64,000 bases of DNA from Budorcas taxicolor (lineage: Eukaryota > Chordata > Mammalia > Artiodactyla > Bovidae): assembly GCF_023091745.1 (NCBI RefSeq), contig NC_068910.1, positions 136,355,170 through 136,419,169 on the forward strand, written 5' to 3'. Of the stretch, positions 1 through 10,207 are shown in pieces (position 1 is the first letter of the stretch; every line of letters begins with the position of its first letter). The position numbers and the translations under genes were made by a program. The notes under the pieces are model-generated. The model worked only from the letters and a program-made list of their open reading frames with translations, was not told the origin of the DNA and did no database searches.

Positions 1-556
1 AGAATGGGAGAAAATATTTGCAAGTAATGAGACTGACAAGGCATTAATTTGTAAAATATGCAAACAATACATACAGCTCAATATTGAAAAACAAAAACAA
101 CCCCATCAAACAATAGTTAGAAGACCTAAATAGACATTTCTCCAAAGAAGACATACAAATGGCCAACAGGCACATGAAAAAATGTTCAACATTGCTAATT
201 ATTAGAGAAATGCAAATCAAAACTACAATGAGATATCACCTCACTGTGGTCAGAATGGCCATCATCAAAAAGTCTACAAATATTGAATTCTGAAGAGGGT
301 ATGGAAAAAAGGGAACCCTCCTATACTATTGCTGTAAATTGGTGTGGCCACTGTGGAGAACAGTATAGAGGTATCTTAAAAAACTGAAAATAGAGTTACT
401 CTATGATCAAGCAGTCTCACTACTGGGCATATTTCCAGAGGAAACTAATTTGAAAAGATGCACCCAGCTCAGTGTTCATAGCATCACTATTTACAACAGC
501 CAAGACATGGAAGCAAACTAAAAGTCCATCAACAGATGAATGGGTAAATAAGTTGT

Positions 557-613
557 AATATACACACACACACACATATAAATATATACACACATACACA
601 TGTATATATATCA
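557..613. repeat. AC/TA-rich microsatellite inside L1
   Basis: Alternating AC and TA dinucleotides occur within the L1 3' region, at a place where the related copy at 18749-19728 has a non-repetitive sequence. This looks like secondary microsatellite growth after insertion. Confidence 0.75.
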
Positions 614-998
614 TAAAAAGAATGAAACAGTGCCATTTGGAGCAACATGGATGGATCTAGAGATTATTATATTAAGTGAAGTAAGACAGACAAAGACAAA
701 TATATGATATTGCTTACATGTGGAATCTGGTGGGGGGGGATAAAAATAAACTTCTTTACAAAACAGAAATAGACTCATAGCATAGAAAATAAACTATGGT
801 TACTAAAGGGGGAAGTGGCAGGGAGGGATAAGCTAGGAGTTTGGAATTATCATATACATACTACTAGATGTAAAACAGATAAACAACAAGGATCTACTAT
901 ATAGCACGGGAAACTATACTCAATACTCAGTGCTTTGTAATAATCTATAAGGGAAAAGAATCTTTAAAAGAAAAAAATATATATATATATGGGTGTGT

Positions 999-1212
999 GT
1001 TGTTGTTATTGTTCAGTCACTAAGTCATGTCTGACACTTTACAGCCCCAAGGACTGTAGCCTGCCAGGCTCCTCCTCCATGGGATTTCCCAAGCAAAAAT
1101 ACTGGAGTGGGTTGCTATTTCCTTCTCCAGGGGATCTTCCCAACCCAGGGATTGAACCTGCCTCTTTTGCATTGGCAGGAGGATTCTTTATCACTGAGCC
1201 ACCAGGTAAGAC
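999..1212 (-). mobile_element. Bov-tA SINE (tRNA-Glu-derived), inserted in L1
   Basis: On the minus strand the element starts with the tRNA-like head (CCTGGTGGCTCAG-type start near 1212), runs through the Bov-A body, and ends at 999-1012 in an AACAATAACAACA tail. The plus strand therefore shows the body reversed, with GACTGTAGCC and CCAGGCTCC motifs. The flanks are ATATG/GTGTG-rich on both sides, compatible with a TSD inside the microsatellite, but its exact limits cannot be read. Confidence 0.92.
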
Positions 1213-1291
1213 CATATGTGTGTGTGTGTGTGTGTGTGCACATATGTGTGCGTATACATGTATGTATACATGCATGTATGTGTGTGTGTAT
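1213..1291. repeat. GT/AT microsatellite (TG)n with CATGTATG variants
   Basis: An uninterrupted run of about eleven TG units is followed by degenerate TATG/CATG units. It lies between the SINE and the L1 3' UTR end, at the same L1 3' UTR site where the copy near 22440 also carries a GT repeat. Confidence 0.85.
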
Positions 1292-1362
1292 ATGAAACTG
1301 AATCACTGTGCTATACCTGAAACTAACACATTGTAAATCAACTATACTCTAATAAAAACAAA

Positions 1363-3993
1363 AGCATCCTGGGCTTGTGACCAGGGAAGTGAACTGTTTC
1401 CTTCAGGGTTAGAAATATCCTCCACACCTAGGTTAGGCGTAGGGTGAGGCAAGTGAAGCACCAAGGATGTACAATTTAAAGAGATGCTCATTGTCAAGGC
1501 CATGTAAGTGCAGGGTAGGCGCCTAAGAGTACCTCCTTCCATGTGTTTCCCAGGTGCTACCCTACCTCATCTAGACCTGCTCCACCTCCTGTCCAGGTAA
1601 GCTCCTTCCCTAGTCCGATTTGAAGAGGTTATCCAGGCCATAAGTCTCTCCCCTTCAGAAGGCACAGGACAATTGCAGATGAAAATGTCATGGGGCCAAG
1701 AGACCTCTGGGGAATGGGCTGGGGAAGATAGTGGGCAGAAAACCAAAGAATGAACAGACTAAATCATTACCTAAAGGCTCTGCCAGTTTCTGGGATGAGA
1801 ATGACCCGACATGACCACTGGCTGCAAGATACAGCTTAGTCATTTCCACCAGGCCTCTGAAGCCAGGACATTTTGGTTTAACTCACTATGGGGGAGGGTG
1901 GACAAGACCAGGATTCTTCAGAAAGGGATTCAAGTTGCACAAACCAAAGTATGTTCATGTTCTGTTCCAGTCACAGAGACAAAGTGGGTGTGCCTGCCTC
2001 CAGCAGTGTGTGGGAGAGTTCCAGGGAACCTGCCTGGCTCTTGGTTGCTCATCATTTGTCTCACCCAGAAATCCGTCCCCGTGGCAATGAATCAGAAATC
2101 GGCACATGGAAGGCAGACTTCTGAGGAGCATTTGGAACTAATTAGTTGGTTAGTGTGAGCTCAGGGCTCTAGTGAATGGCCCAGTACTGTGTGAAACCTC
2201 GGGCTTTACACCCTGGGACAAATGCCTTCTTTGTCAGTAATAAGTGACCTTTGTTTCCCTCTGCCCTGCCCCCTCCACCTCCCTGCCTCATCCTGGCCTC
2301 AGCCCAGATCCCGGGTGATCCAGAAGGAAACCTGACCTGGCCTTGACGATGGAGTTGGGCACCCTGAGCCTCCGTACGGGGGGATGGGTGTCATTCTGTG
2401 TTTTAACTCGAAACTGTTCTTACAGTGGGTAGGGACAAGGGCCCTGGGCTTTAGGAGCAGAACTGTGTTCTGACCCATGCTCAGTTATGTCCTTTTTCTC
2501 AGTTTTGACAGTAGGGGAGAGATGTAAAAGTCAGCAGAGGCAGAGTAAGGAAGCCAGAGACTGACCCCTCCATCACACGGCTGACTCCTAATTGCCCCCC
2601 AGGACCCCTACAGCAGTCTCTGGTCCCAGGTCACTAACCTTCAATCCTGAACCAGTTTCCTTTAGAATGAGAGTTTGAAGTCTGACTTCCTTCTGATCTG
2701 CAGGCTCGGCCAGATCTGCCAGCAGAGGGGATCTGCCTGCCTTCAGGACTCTGGAGATGGTTAACATGTGCGAAGCCATTGAGGCTTCCTAATGAACTAG
2801 GCCACGTCTTTCTTTCTCAATCTTGATTTCTGCTGAGAGAAGCAGCATCAATGACCCATAAAACTTGAGAGCTTTTCCCTTTGCGAGGATCTATTAATCT
2901 CTTCCGATCGCCAGCAGCTAACCCATCTGCAAGACACCTGGGCTTGATTTAATTAATGTGCAAAGCAAAAGATCATGAGGCAGGTAAAAATATGTAATTG
3001 GCAATAGTATCTTAAGATTTTCTTTGTTGGTTCCCCACTCCTCCTCCTTCCAGGCAGTGGGAGGGGATGAGAAGGAGCCAAAGGCAAATAGAGTTTAATT
3101 CCATCTTGAGTAATTACTCCGGAAAGTCCTCTAAAAAATTGCTGGCTGTTTAATTCAGCAATTTGAACTCTCATTTGGGAACATCATCAAACTGTAAATG
3201 CTTTGATCTTTTTTATGCTTCTGTACATAAGGAAAACCAAGTACACCTAATTCCTATGCCATGTTGTCATAAGCATTAGAAACTCATGGCACACGGCCAC
3301 GGGTAGGATGCTCGAGAGGGGCTGGCTTTGTCGGAGAAGGAAATAGCTGGTTGCCTTGAAGTGAACATCACAAGAGAAGCCAAGAGGCTGGCACTCTGTG
3401 AGGCCAGTGGCTCACGAGATGACACTGGACAGGACGTGCCCCCTCCTGACCGCCACTTTCTAGTCTTAAAATAAGGGAAAATGTCAGATGATTTCTAAAT
3501 TTCGAAGTCCCCCCTCCCCCAACCACCTAAGCTCTGCCGTTCTTTGTTTCTAGGAAACACATTCGTTTCTCACACCACAAACCCAGAGGTGAGGAAGGTA
3601 AAGCAAGGGCAACTAGGTCCAGAAACTTGCTCTGCAGGCTTGATTATCAAAATGTTTAAGGAAAAGATAACCAGTTGTGGATTATGAGATTTCTTTGAAC
3701 AGTGAAACACCTCGGATGTGGTGCAGAGCCTGTAGCCACAGAAGAGAAAAAAAATTAACTGGCCTCTGGGAGGGTTTGTGGGGTGCCTGTGACCTCAGCC
3801 TTAATCAGCATCTCATGCTTTCCTGCCTACAACACTAGAAAACCACATGGGTTTCAGGCGATTACTCAAACCAATGCCATTGCCTCCCAATGCTATTGCA
3901 TGCTCTTCTATGAAGGAAGAAAAGCAGAACTGGGGCAACAGGGGCAGAGATGTATTCGTTCATACCTTCACTCAGGCATTTATTCAACAGATC
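1363..3993. other. Gene-free stretch, mostly unique sequence
   Basis: I see no convincing exon or recent repeat here. A possible MIR trace lies at about 2447-2515 (order of MIR middle motifs, poorly preserved). The segment 2930-3220 is AT-rich with several TAAT-core motifs and no repeat signature; it is discussed as a candidate conserved non-coding element. Confidence 0.5.
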
Positions 3994-4116
3994 CTGCTAA
4001 GTCACTTCAGTCGTGTCCAACTCTGTGCGACCCCACAGATGGCAGCCCACCAGGCTCCCCCGTCCCTGGGATTCTCCAGGCAAGAACACTGGAGTGGGTT
4101 GCCATTTCCCTCTCCT
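3994..4116 (-). mobile_element. BOV-A monomer SINE (half of a BOV-A2)
   Basis: Read on the minus strand it begins GGAGAGGGAAATGGCAACC and ends in the GCGACTTAGCAGG-like tail typical of BOV-A2. Only one of the two BOV-A units is present; compare the complete dimer at 56466-56737. No tRNA head is present. A weak duplicated flank (GATCCTG versus AATCCCCTG) may be a decayed TSD. Confidence 0.9.
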
Positions 4117-4399
4117 AATCCCCTGTAATACATGAGACCCTAGGAGGAAGTGGGGAATGGATGAAGCCAATTCAGAGGCTGTCAATGATTCTTCGAGCAC
4201 CTACGTTCATATTCCTGGCAATTTCAGATTATGTAGTAGATCTGTAACAAGAGGAAGTCATTCACAAGGAGACTTCTCTTCTACTTTTTAATGAGCCTGG
4301 ATGGTCACAAGTCCTTAACTAAGAATGCCTACCTCTGTCTGGAAGGCTATAGTTAGCTATGCTAACCGTTATATCACCAGTGCTTCCCCCAACTCTTTC

Positions 4400-4625
4400 T
4401 GTCAAGTTCCTATTCTTCCTTCAAGGCCTGATTCCATGCCATCACCCCTGGAAAGCCTCTCCTGGTGCCCCTAGGCAGATGTGATCTCTGTTTCCGATGA
4501 TCCATGGCGTTTGGCTGGTCCCACTCAGTCAGTTATCTTGTACCCAAACTTGCACTATTTTTGATTCTGCATGTGTCTCATTCTCCTTTAGACTGGTAGC
4601 TCCTCAAGGGCAGGGACTTCTGAGA
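4400..4625 (+). mobile_element. L2 LINE 3' end fragment
   Basis: The order of motifs (cttcaaggcctg, a cct-rich middle, and a terminal ctcctcaagggcagggac block at about 4601-4617) follows the L2 3' region. It is highly diverged, as expected for a family that stopped moving early in mammalian history. The boundaries are approximate. Confidence 0.6.
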
Positions 4626-4751
4626 CACAGGAAGGACAGACTTTGTTGAAGTGGTAAATATTCTGATTGTGAGATTTTATTAGAGTCTTGTAAATCTTAC
4701 CATCTAGGGAAACTGAGTAACAGGCACACCAGATCTCTCTGTCTTATATCT

Positions 4752-4992
4752 TATAACAGCATGCATTCATGCATGCTCAGTCGCTCCAGTCATGTCTGAC
4801 TCTATGGGCTGTAGCCCGAGGGTAGGCTCCTTTGTCAATGGGATTCTCCAGGCAAGAATACTGGAGTGGGTTACCATGCTCTCCTCCAGGGGATCTTCCC
4901 GACCCAGGATTGAACTGGCATCTCCCGTGTCTCCTGCATTGGTAGGCAGATTCTTCACAACTAGTGCCTCCTGGGAAGCCCTATAACAGCAT
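4752..4992 (-). mobile_element. Bov-tA SINE with exact 11-bp TSD
   Basis: The SINE body is 4763-4981 on the minus strand: tRNA-like head at the right end (complement of GGCTTCCC near 4975) and a CATGCATGAATGCATG tail at the left. It is bounded by identical direct repeats TATAACAGCAT at 4752-4762 and 4982-4992. This defines both ends precisely and shows a standard LINE-mediated insertion. Confidence 0.95.
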
Positions 4993-5044
4993 ATGTATCT
5001 ACACTTATGTCCAAATAAAAATTGTAATTAAAAATAAAGCACAC

Positions 5045-5860
5045 AGAATCATAAGACCTCAAAGATGGAAGAAACTCAAGAGGTCCCCTAGCCCTGCCTT
5101 TACCCAAGAAAAGAATTCCTGCCACAGCAGCCCACATACAGATCTATCAGCCTCTCAAACTGCAGCAATGGAGAATTCACTATTTCATGGAGAAGAGCAT
5201 TCCATTTTCAGACAATTCCAGAGCTATTCTGAAACTAACAGGCCAGGCTATATCTTCCCCTTGGAGCTCACACAGAAGAAGCTGCTTTCTTATCCCCATG
5301 ACAACCCTCCAGGGATGTGAAGCTGGTCGTTATGTTCACCCAAGCCTCCTCTAGGCTGCAGGGTTTCTGTTCTCTTAACTTACCTCCATGTTTTGAATTC
5401 TCATACCACTCTGGAACCTTTTCTCTGACTGCACCTCATATGTTACTCTGATCTGAAACAGGGTTAACAGCCTCCTTTGTTCTGGATATCCCATTGGCTC
5501 CAAAGCAGTTAAAGACTACATGAGCATCCCTATGCTAACTGCGTGCCATTGGCTCATATTAAATGTAGAGTCCACAATAACCCCTTAATTTTTCTGTTAC
5601 ACCAGCTACAGTCATACTCCCTATCACCAACATTGGCAATTTGGTTTTGACTCAAAAGTAGAACTTTGCATTTCTCTATACCTGGTTGCTGTTCAGTTGA
5701 CAACTTGAAGGGGGTCCGAGTCTTGGGTGGGATGCGGATGACTGAGAGTAAGAGGATATGTGCACTTGACACACTGCCACGGGTTGGTCTGCCTGCCGCA
5801 GCAGTGTGCCCAGAGATGTCTGAGTACTTCCAGCGTTGGCAATCTGGGGTATTGCTCATT
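5045..5860 (-). mobile_element. CR1/L3-type LINE relic, 3' region
   Basis: The plus strand follows the reversed order of CR1 3' ends known from amniotes: an agaatcataagacc start, an early aaagatggaagaaac block, a gagaattcactatttc block, a catccaacc-like segment, and then the tgccattggctcatattaaatgtagagtccac region. About 800 bp survive, long for this ancient family in a mammal. No open frame remains. The family assignment is from remembered consensus order; boundaries are approximate. Confidence 0.6.
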
Positions 5861-6688
5861 ATTGTTGGATGGCAAGATAGGTTTATTTTTATAACAAGTA
5901 TTTACTGCAGAACAGCCTAGCAGAACCTCCTGGGTTTCACAACTCTTCCGGCTCTGTTACGCATGAGGAATGAAGCCAGCCATCCTCATTCCCCATCCCC
6001 ATAGAGACACCAACTGGGAACCAGAACATCGAGTAAAGGCTCAGTGTCAAGCATCTGTGCCTACAGCTCGGGGAGACAGGGAGGACGCCTCTGTGGGGCA
6101 TTAGAGGGCAGAGCCATCTCATCCCTAACAAAACGAGAAGAGAAGGCAAGGCTTCCAGGCTCTTTAGTGCAAGGTGGGACAGAGCACCTGCTTATGTAAA
6201 TTCAGCGAGGTCCAATTCTTCTGGGGAGATACAAAAGCAGTCTAGAGCCCAGTGCCCCAAAGCATCAGTTTATCCTGCATTCTCTTCCTTCACCTGTCTT
6301 GGCGTCAAACATTGTTACAGTGGCCACTGAGAAGCCAGGGGAAACAAGTCCCCATCTCTCCCCCTGTTCAGACACCTTCAGCGGCGCCTGCTATCCTGGA
6401 TTCCATCTGTGTTGCTTTCCTCACTCAACCGACACGTCTTCTTCAAGTGTCCTTCCTCTCCATCTATTGTCAGATAGATGGGTCGCCACTGAAATGCACA
6501 CTTACGTGAGGACTTCCTTAGTTCCTCCAAGGATTGTAATCTCACTCTGCTCTGTCCTTTTCTCTTCTCAGTGTCCAGGAGGACACAGTCCTGGCAGGGT
6601 TCACAGAAGAGCTGCTGTGCTTGATAGGACTGTGCCAGACTGACCTTAGATGGGCCCTGTTTTTTCTTGTTTCCATCTAGTCTGTGCC
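5861..6688. other. Gene-free stretch, no recognised element
   Basis: Both strands carry several open frames of 80-115 codons here, but none has recognisable protein motifs, and frames on both strands overlap each other. I see no repeat I can name. Confidence 0.5.
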
Positions 6689-7174
6689 TGTGGCAAAGAC
6701 TGCTTCTTGTCCCCAATACCCACTCTTCCCTTCTTCCGTGGCAGTAGACATTTTAGCAGAGCACGTGGTCACCCAGAATAAAGACAACAATCCTCATTCT
6801 TCTTTGTAGCTAGTCATTGCCGTGTGACCAAGTTCTGGTCAATGGGATGGGAGTCCAAAGGTTGAGCAATCTCTCAACCTTTAAAGAGAAGGATTCTCTC
6901 CACTCCCGCCCAACACACACACCATGGCTCCATCACCCTTTCCCTTAGTTGGAATGTGAAAGTGGTGGTGAGTCATATTGAACCATGCAAATGAGGACAA
7001 CAAATGAGAGATGACTGATGGAGAAAGAAAAGAAGCCTGTACCTCTGATGATTCCCTGAGCAGAACCATTTTACTAGCTCAGACTTTACTTGGGAAATAC
7101 ACTTCTGTCTTGTTTAAACCATGGTTACTCTGGGTCTCTGTCCCATGCTGCTAAACCTGACTCCTAACTAATGC
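6689..7174 (-). mobile_element. LTR-like old interspersed repeat (copy 1)
   Basis: The plus strand is the reverse of the element at 26811-27499. It has matching ends (tgtggcaaagactgc at 6689 versus the reversed gcagtccctgccac end near 27485) and a matching other end (ctaactaatg at 7165-7174 versus tgtgtattagtt at 26811). Internal blocks also agree in order: gtgaccaagttctggtcaatggg, a ttggaatgtgaaa block, and a cttgtttaaaccatgg block. Termini of TG...CA type suggest a solo LTR of the MaLR kind, but the family is not resolved. Confidence 0.6.
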
Positions 7175-7386
7175 TTCCCAGATGGCTCAGTGGTAGAGAA
7201 TTCACCTGCCAATGCAGGAAATGCGAGAGATGTGGGTTCAATCCCTGGGTTGGGAGGATCCCCTGGAGAAGGAGATGGCTACTCACTCCAGTATTCTTAC
7301 CTGGAAATCCTGTGGACAGAGGAGCCGGGTGGGTTACAGTCCAGGGGGTCGCAAAGAGCCAGACATGACTGAGTGACTGAGCAGAC
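7173..7386 (+). mobile_element. Bov-tA SINE
   Basis: The tRNA-Glu-like head is followed by the Bov-A body ending in ACATGACTGAGTGACTGAGC. The internal RNA polymerase III promoter is visible: A box TGGCTCAGTGG at 7183-7193 and B box GGTTCAATCCC at 7235-7245. It is inserted exactly at the end of the LTR-like repeat. No clear TSD can be read. Confidence 0.95.
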
Positions 7387-7704
7387 ATAGTGTCCCACTC
7401 CACTTAACTCTTGGCTTCCTGTTCTGCTTCTGCCCTCTCACTGCCTGTTTGACTCCCTGCCAGCTTTTGGCTTGTCCCTCCCGACTTGGCCCAACCTGAC
7501 CTCTCAAGGTAGCTTTGGATCCTTTCTCTGGCATCTGTCCTGACAGGCAACATGGGGGAAAGTGTGGTTGGGGCCAAGCTGGAGTTTTTAGATTCGGTTT
7601 GCTCTCCGGTTCTAGCCTCAGCTATGTGGGTGTCAGGCACAGGCACTTAGGGCCTCCTGAGCCCCTACCTTTTCCACTCGCCTTTGATTTGAGTCCTTGC
7701 CTTA
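7387..7704. other. Short gene-free stretch
   Basis: No repeat or exon signature was recognised between the SINE and the second LTR-like copy. Confidence 0.45.
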
Positions 7705-7853
7705 TTCCCCTGGTCAGTGGGATGGGAGTACAAAGCTTGAGCAATCTCTCAAACTTTAAGGAGAAGAATGCTCCCCCCCACCCCCATGGCTCCATTTCCC
7801 TTTCCATTGGTTGGAATGTGAAACGCGGTAGTGAATCATGTTGGACCAGACTG
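7705..7853 (-). mobile_element. LTR-like old interspersed repeat (partial copy 2)
   Basis: The block 7709-7770 matches 6835-6896 at about nine in ten positions, and the following ggttggaatgtgaaa...ttggacca segment (about 7808-7853) matches 6949-6987. The similarity stops abruptly after 7853. It is either a fragment of the same repeat subfamily or a local duplication of copy 1. Confidence 0.6.
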
Positions 7854-9248
7854 TGAGTTCCCCAAGGGCAGGCATTGGACCTGCCTCCTCTTGAAAGATC
7901 CCCTAATAACTTGTCCTTAGCAGGCCCACACCAACGTGTGGATTCTCATCATAGGATTCCTAGAGCAGCACACTGAGCCCTGGACAGTGCAGACAGCTGT
8001 ATGCTTGTTACTAGCTTTGCCCAGGTATTGAAGCCTTCCCAGCTGGAAGAGACAAGGATCAATAAATCCATTCACCAACTGCTTCTCAGTTGGGGTTCTT
8101 CCCAGAAGTTCTCCTCTCCACACGATGAAAGAGAGGGTTCAGCCTGACTCTACCCACCCCCCCGCCCCAGTACTTCGTCCTCCTGAGACAAGCTATGCTC
8201 CCTGACTGTTGACCTATAAGTGTTAAGCCACAAACCCAGAGCAGGCTAAATTTTAGTCACTGAATTGAGAAGAAAGGATTGGTCTGTACTGTACTTCCCA
8301 TAATACCTAAAAATAACTTCTTCCCACAGGCCTGAGTGGGGAAAATGACTGGGAAATACAGTAGAACCCCTTAATTAAGTAGCTGACAACACCTTCTGTA
8401 CCAGACTTTCCAGGGTTGAGGGAGCTGGAAGACACAGTCCTGTGTGCCAAGAGCACTGAGTCCCTGAGGATTAGAGCAAACCCGGGGGAAAGGAGGCGTG
8501 CTGCTTTGCCATGCTCACTCTCAGTGACTGTATGGAGAAGGTTCTGTAGGGAAGCTGGACACCGTTGGTTGTAGAAGACAGAGCTCCAGCTGAGGAATGA
8601 GAAAACTGTCCTAGGTACCAGCTCTGCCACTTCCTGCTTCCCCCAGTGACTGATCCTGAACCAGTCCCTGAAGCTTTCTGGACTCACATCCCCTGTTGGG
8701 AAGAGTGGACAAGATGCTCTCCAAATCCCTCCCTGCCACCGCGTCCTAGGAATTGGTTGTTCTGCTGGTCATCTGCTTCATATTAATAGCTTCCTTCAGC
8801 TCCGGTCTGCCTCCACGCCACCTGGCCACCCACACACACTCACGGCTTTCCTCACCCCTCCCTGCTGTCTGCTCCTTGTGACACTGGACTAAAGAAACAG
8901 GCACAATCCAAGTTTTCCATAAACACAGACTCCTGTGAGCACCAGAGAGGGCCTAGGAGGGGAGGCAAGTGCACCCAACTCCTTGGGTGACTCAGGTGTT
9001 TAGTTACTGACTGCCTGCTCTGCCACAGCCAGGGGCAGAAAGGAGGCAGGAAGGGGCATCTTGGAGCCATTCTTACATGTCAGTGATTTCTCTAGGGCTC
9101 TGGCTTAGTTTTATTTTTACTTTTCCAGCCAGTTCCAAAGTCTTGCCACACTGCTCATCACCTCATTCACTCATCAATATGTACCTTCTTTCAAGTCTCT
9201 CTTTTTCCCTAACCATAAGCTACAACTGGCTCCCAAAGGTTTTGTTCT
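7854..9248. other. Gene-free stretch with a MIR trace
   Basis: The segment 8612-8750 shows the MIR order (agctctgccacttcctgc, a cagtccctgaagc block, then gatgctctccaaatccctcc) at low similarity. The rest of the interval has no element or exon I can support. The minus-strand frame at 8307-8687 (126 codons) has no protein motifs. Confidence 0.45.
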
Positions 9249-9986
9249 AGTTCAGTCACCAAGCCATGTTTGACTCTTTGTGACCCCATGGACTGCAGCA
9301 CACCGGGCTCTCCTGGACACCACTATCCCTCAGAGTTTGCTCAAATTCATGTCCACTGAATCAGTGATGCTATCTAACCGTCTCATCCTCTGCTCATACC
9401 CCTGTTCTCCTCCTGCCTTCGATCTTTCCCAACATCAGGGTCTTTTCCAATGAGTCAGTTCTTCACTTCAGGTGGCCAAAGTATTGGAGCTTCAGCTTTG
9501 GCATCAGTCCTTCCAATGAATATTCAGGGTTGATTTCCTTTAGGATTGACTGGTTTGATCCACGCTGCCCAAAGGACTCTCAAGAGTCTTCTCCAGCATC
9601 ACAATTCAAAAGAATCAGTTCTTTGGTGCTTGGCCTTCTTTATGGTCCAACTCTCACACCCATACATGACTACAGGAAAAACCATAGCCTTGACTATATG
9701 GACCTTTGTCATCAAAGTGATGTCTGCTTTTTAATACATTGTCTAGCTTTCCTTCCAAGGAGCAAGTGTCTTTTTAATTTCATGGCTGCAGTCCCCATCC
9801 ACAGTGATTTTGCAGCCCATAAATAAAATCTGTCACTGCTACCACTTTTCCCCCTTCTATTTGCCATGAAGTGATGGGACCAGATGCCATGATTTTAGCT
9901 TTTTGAATGTTGATTTTGAGCCAACTTTTTCCGTCTCCTCTTTCACCTTTGTCAAGTGGCTCTTTAGTTTCTCTTCACTCTCTAGT
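9249..9986 (-). mobile_element. BovB (RTE) LINE, 5'-truncated 3' end, minus strand
   Basis: The left end is the reversed BovB 3' tail (AGTTCAGTCACC), followed by the reversed C-terminal ORF region and part of the reverse-transcriptase region; the copy stops near 9986, inside the RT coding part. It is clearly more diverged than the copies at 10447, 43947 and 60961, with many substitutions and small indels, so it is an older insertion. It lies head-to-head with the plus-strand copy at 10447-11040. Confidence 0.92.
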
Positions 9987-10207
9987 GTACCAAAACAGTT
10001 GTATTTGGGTCTTGCTCATTGTCTCGCAGCACACTTTCTCAAAAACTATGTTCTACTGCAACAGCTTGGCCTTATTCAATTAAATTTCCGTTCTCCCATG
10101 CAGCAGGTGACAAAAATAATGGATAGCTATTTGTGGCCATAAATTAATGGCCACAATAGTTTATAGTTCCTCTCCTTAATAGGGGAGGCAATTTCCCTAC
10201 TCTCTCT
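9987..10207. other. Unassigned sequence between BovB and L1
   Basis: No recognised repeat or exon. Confidence 0.4.

Larger units (their letters stand above)
1..1362 (+). mobile_element. L1 LINE, 3' end (ORF2 C-terminal part and 3' UTR), split by a SINE
   Basis: The sequence follows the L1 ORF2 3' region: the stretch about primary bases 140-330 matches the same L1 segment at 18785-18960 nearly base for base in order, and the 3' UTR ending in a series of AATAAAA-like bases lies at 1290-1362. The element enters the window already 5' truncated or continues upstream. A Bov-tA SINE sits at 999-1212 inside its 3' UTR, with GT/AT microsatellite on both sides. ORF2 is broken by stops and by an AC/TA-rich expansion at 557-613. 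It is an old, dead copy. Confidence 0.9.

Noticed and set aside
989..1336. 115-codon plus frame and 78-codon minus frame over the first SINE
   Set aside because: Both read through Bov-tA and GT-repeat sequence, giving VCVCVC-type low-complexity peptides; they are artefacts.
7173..7386. Possible tRNA-Glu gene (A and B boxes present)
   Set aside because: The sequence continues into the Bov-A body and lacks a proper tRNA 3' half; it is a SINE. The same applies to the other tRNA-like heads in the window.
8307..8687. 126-codon minus-strand frame
   Set aside because: It overlaps a MIR-like trace and carries no recognisable motif.
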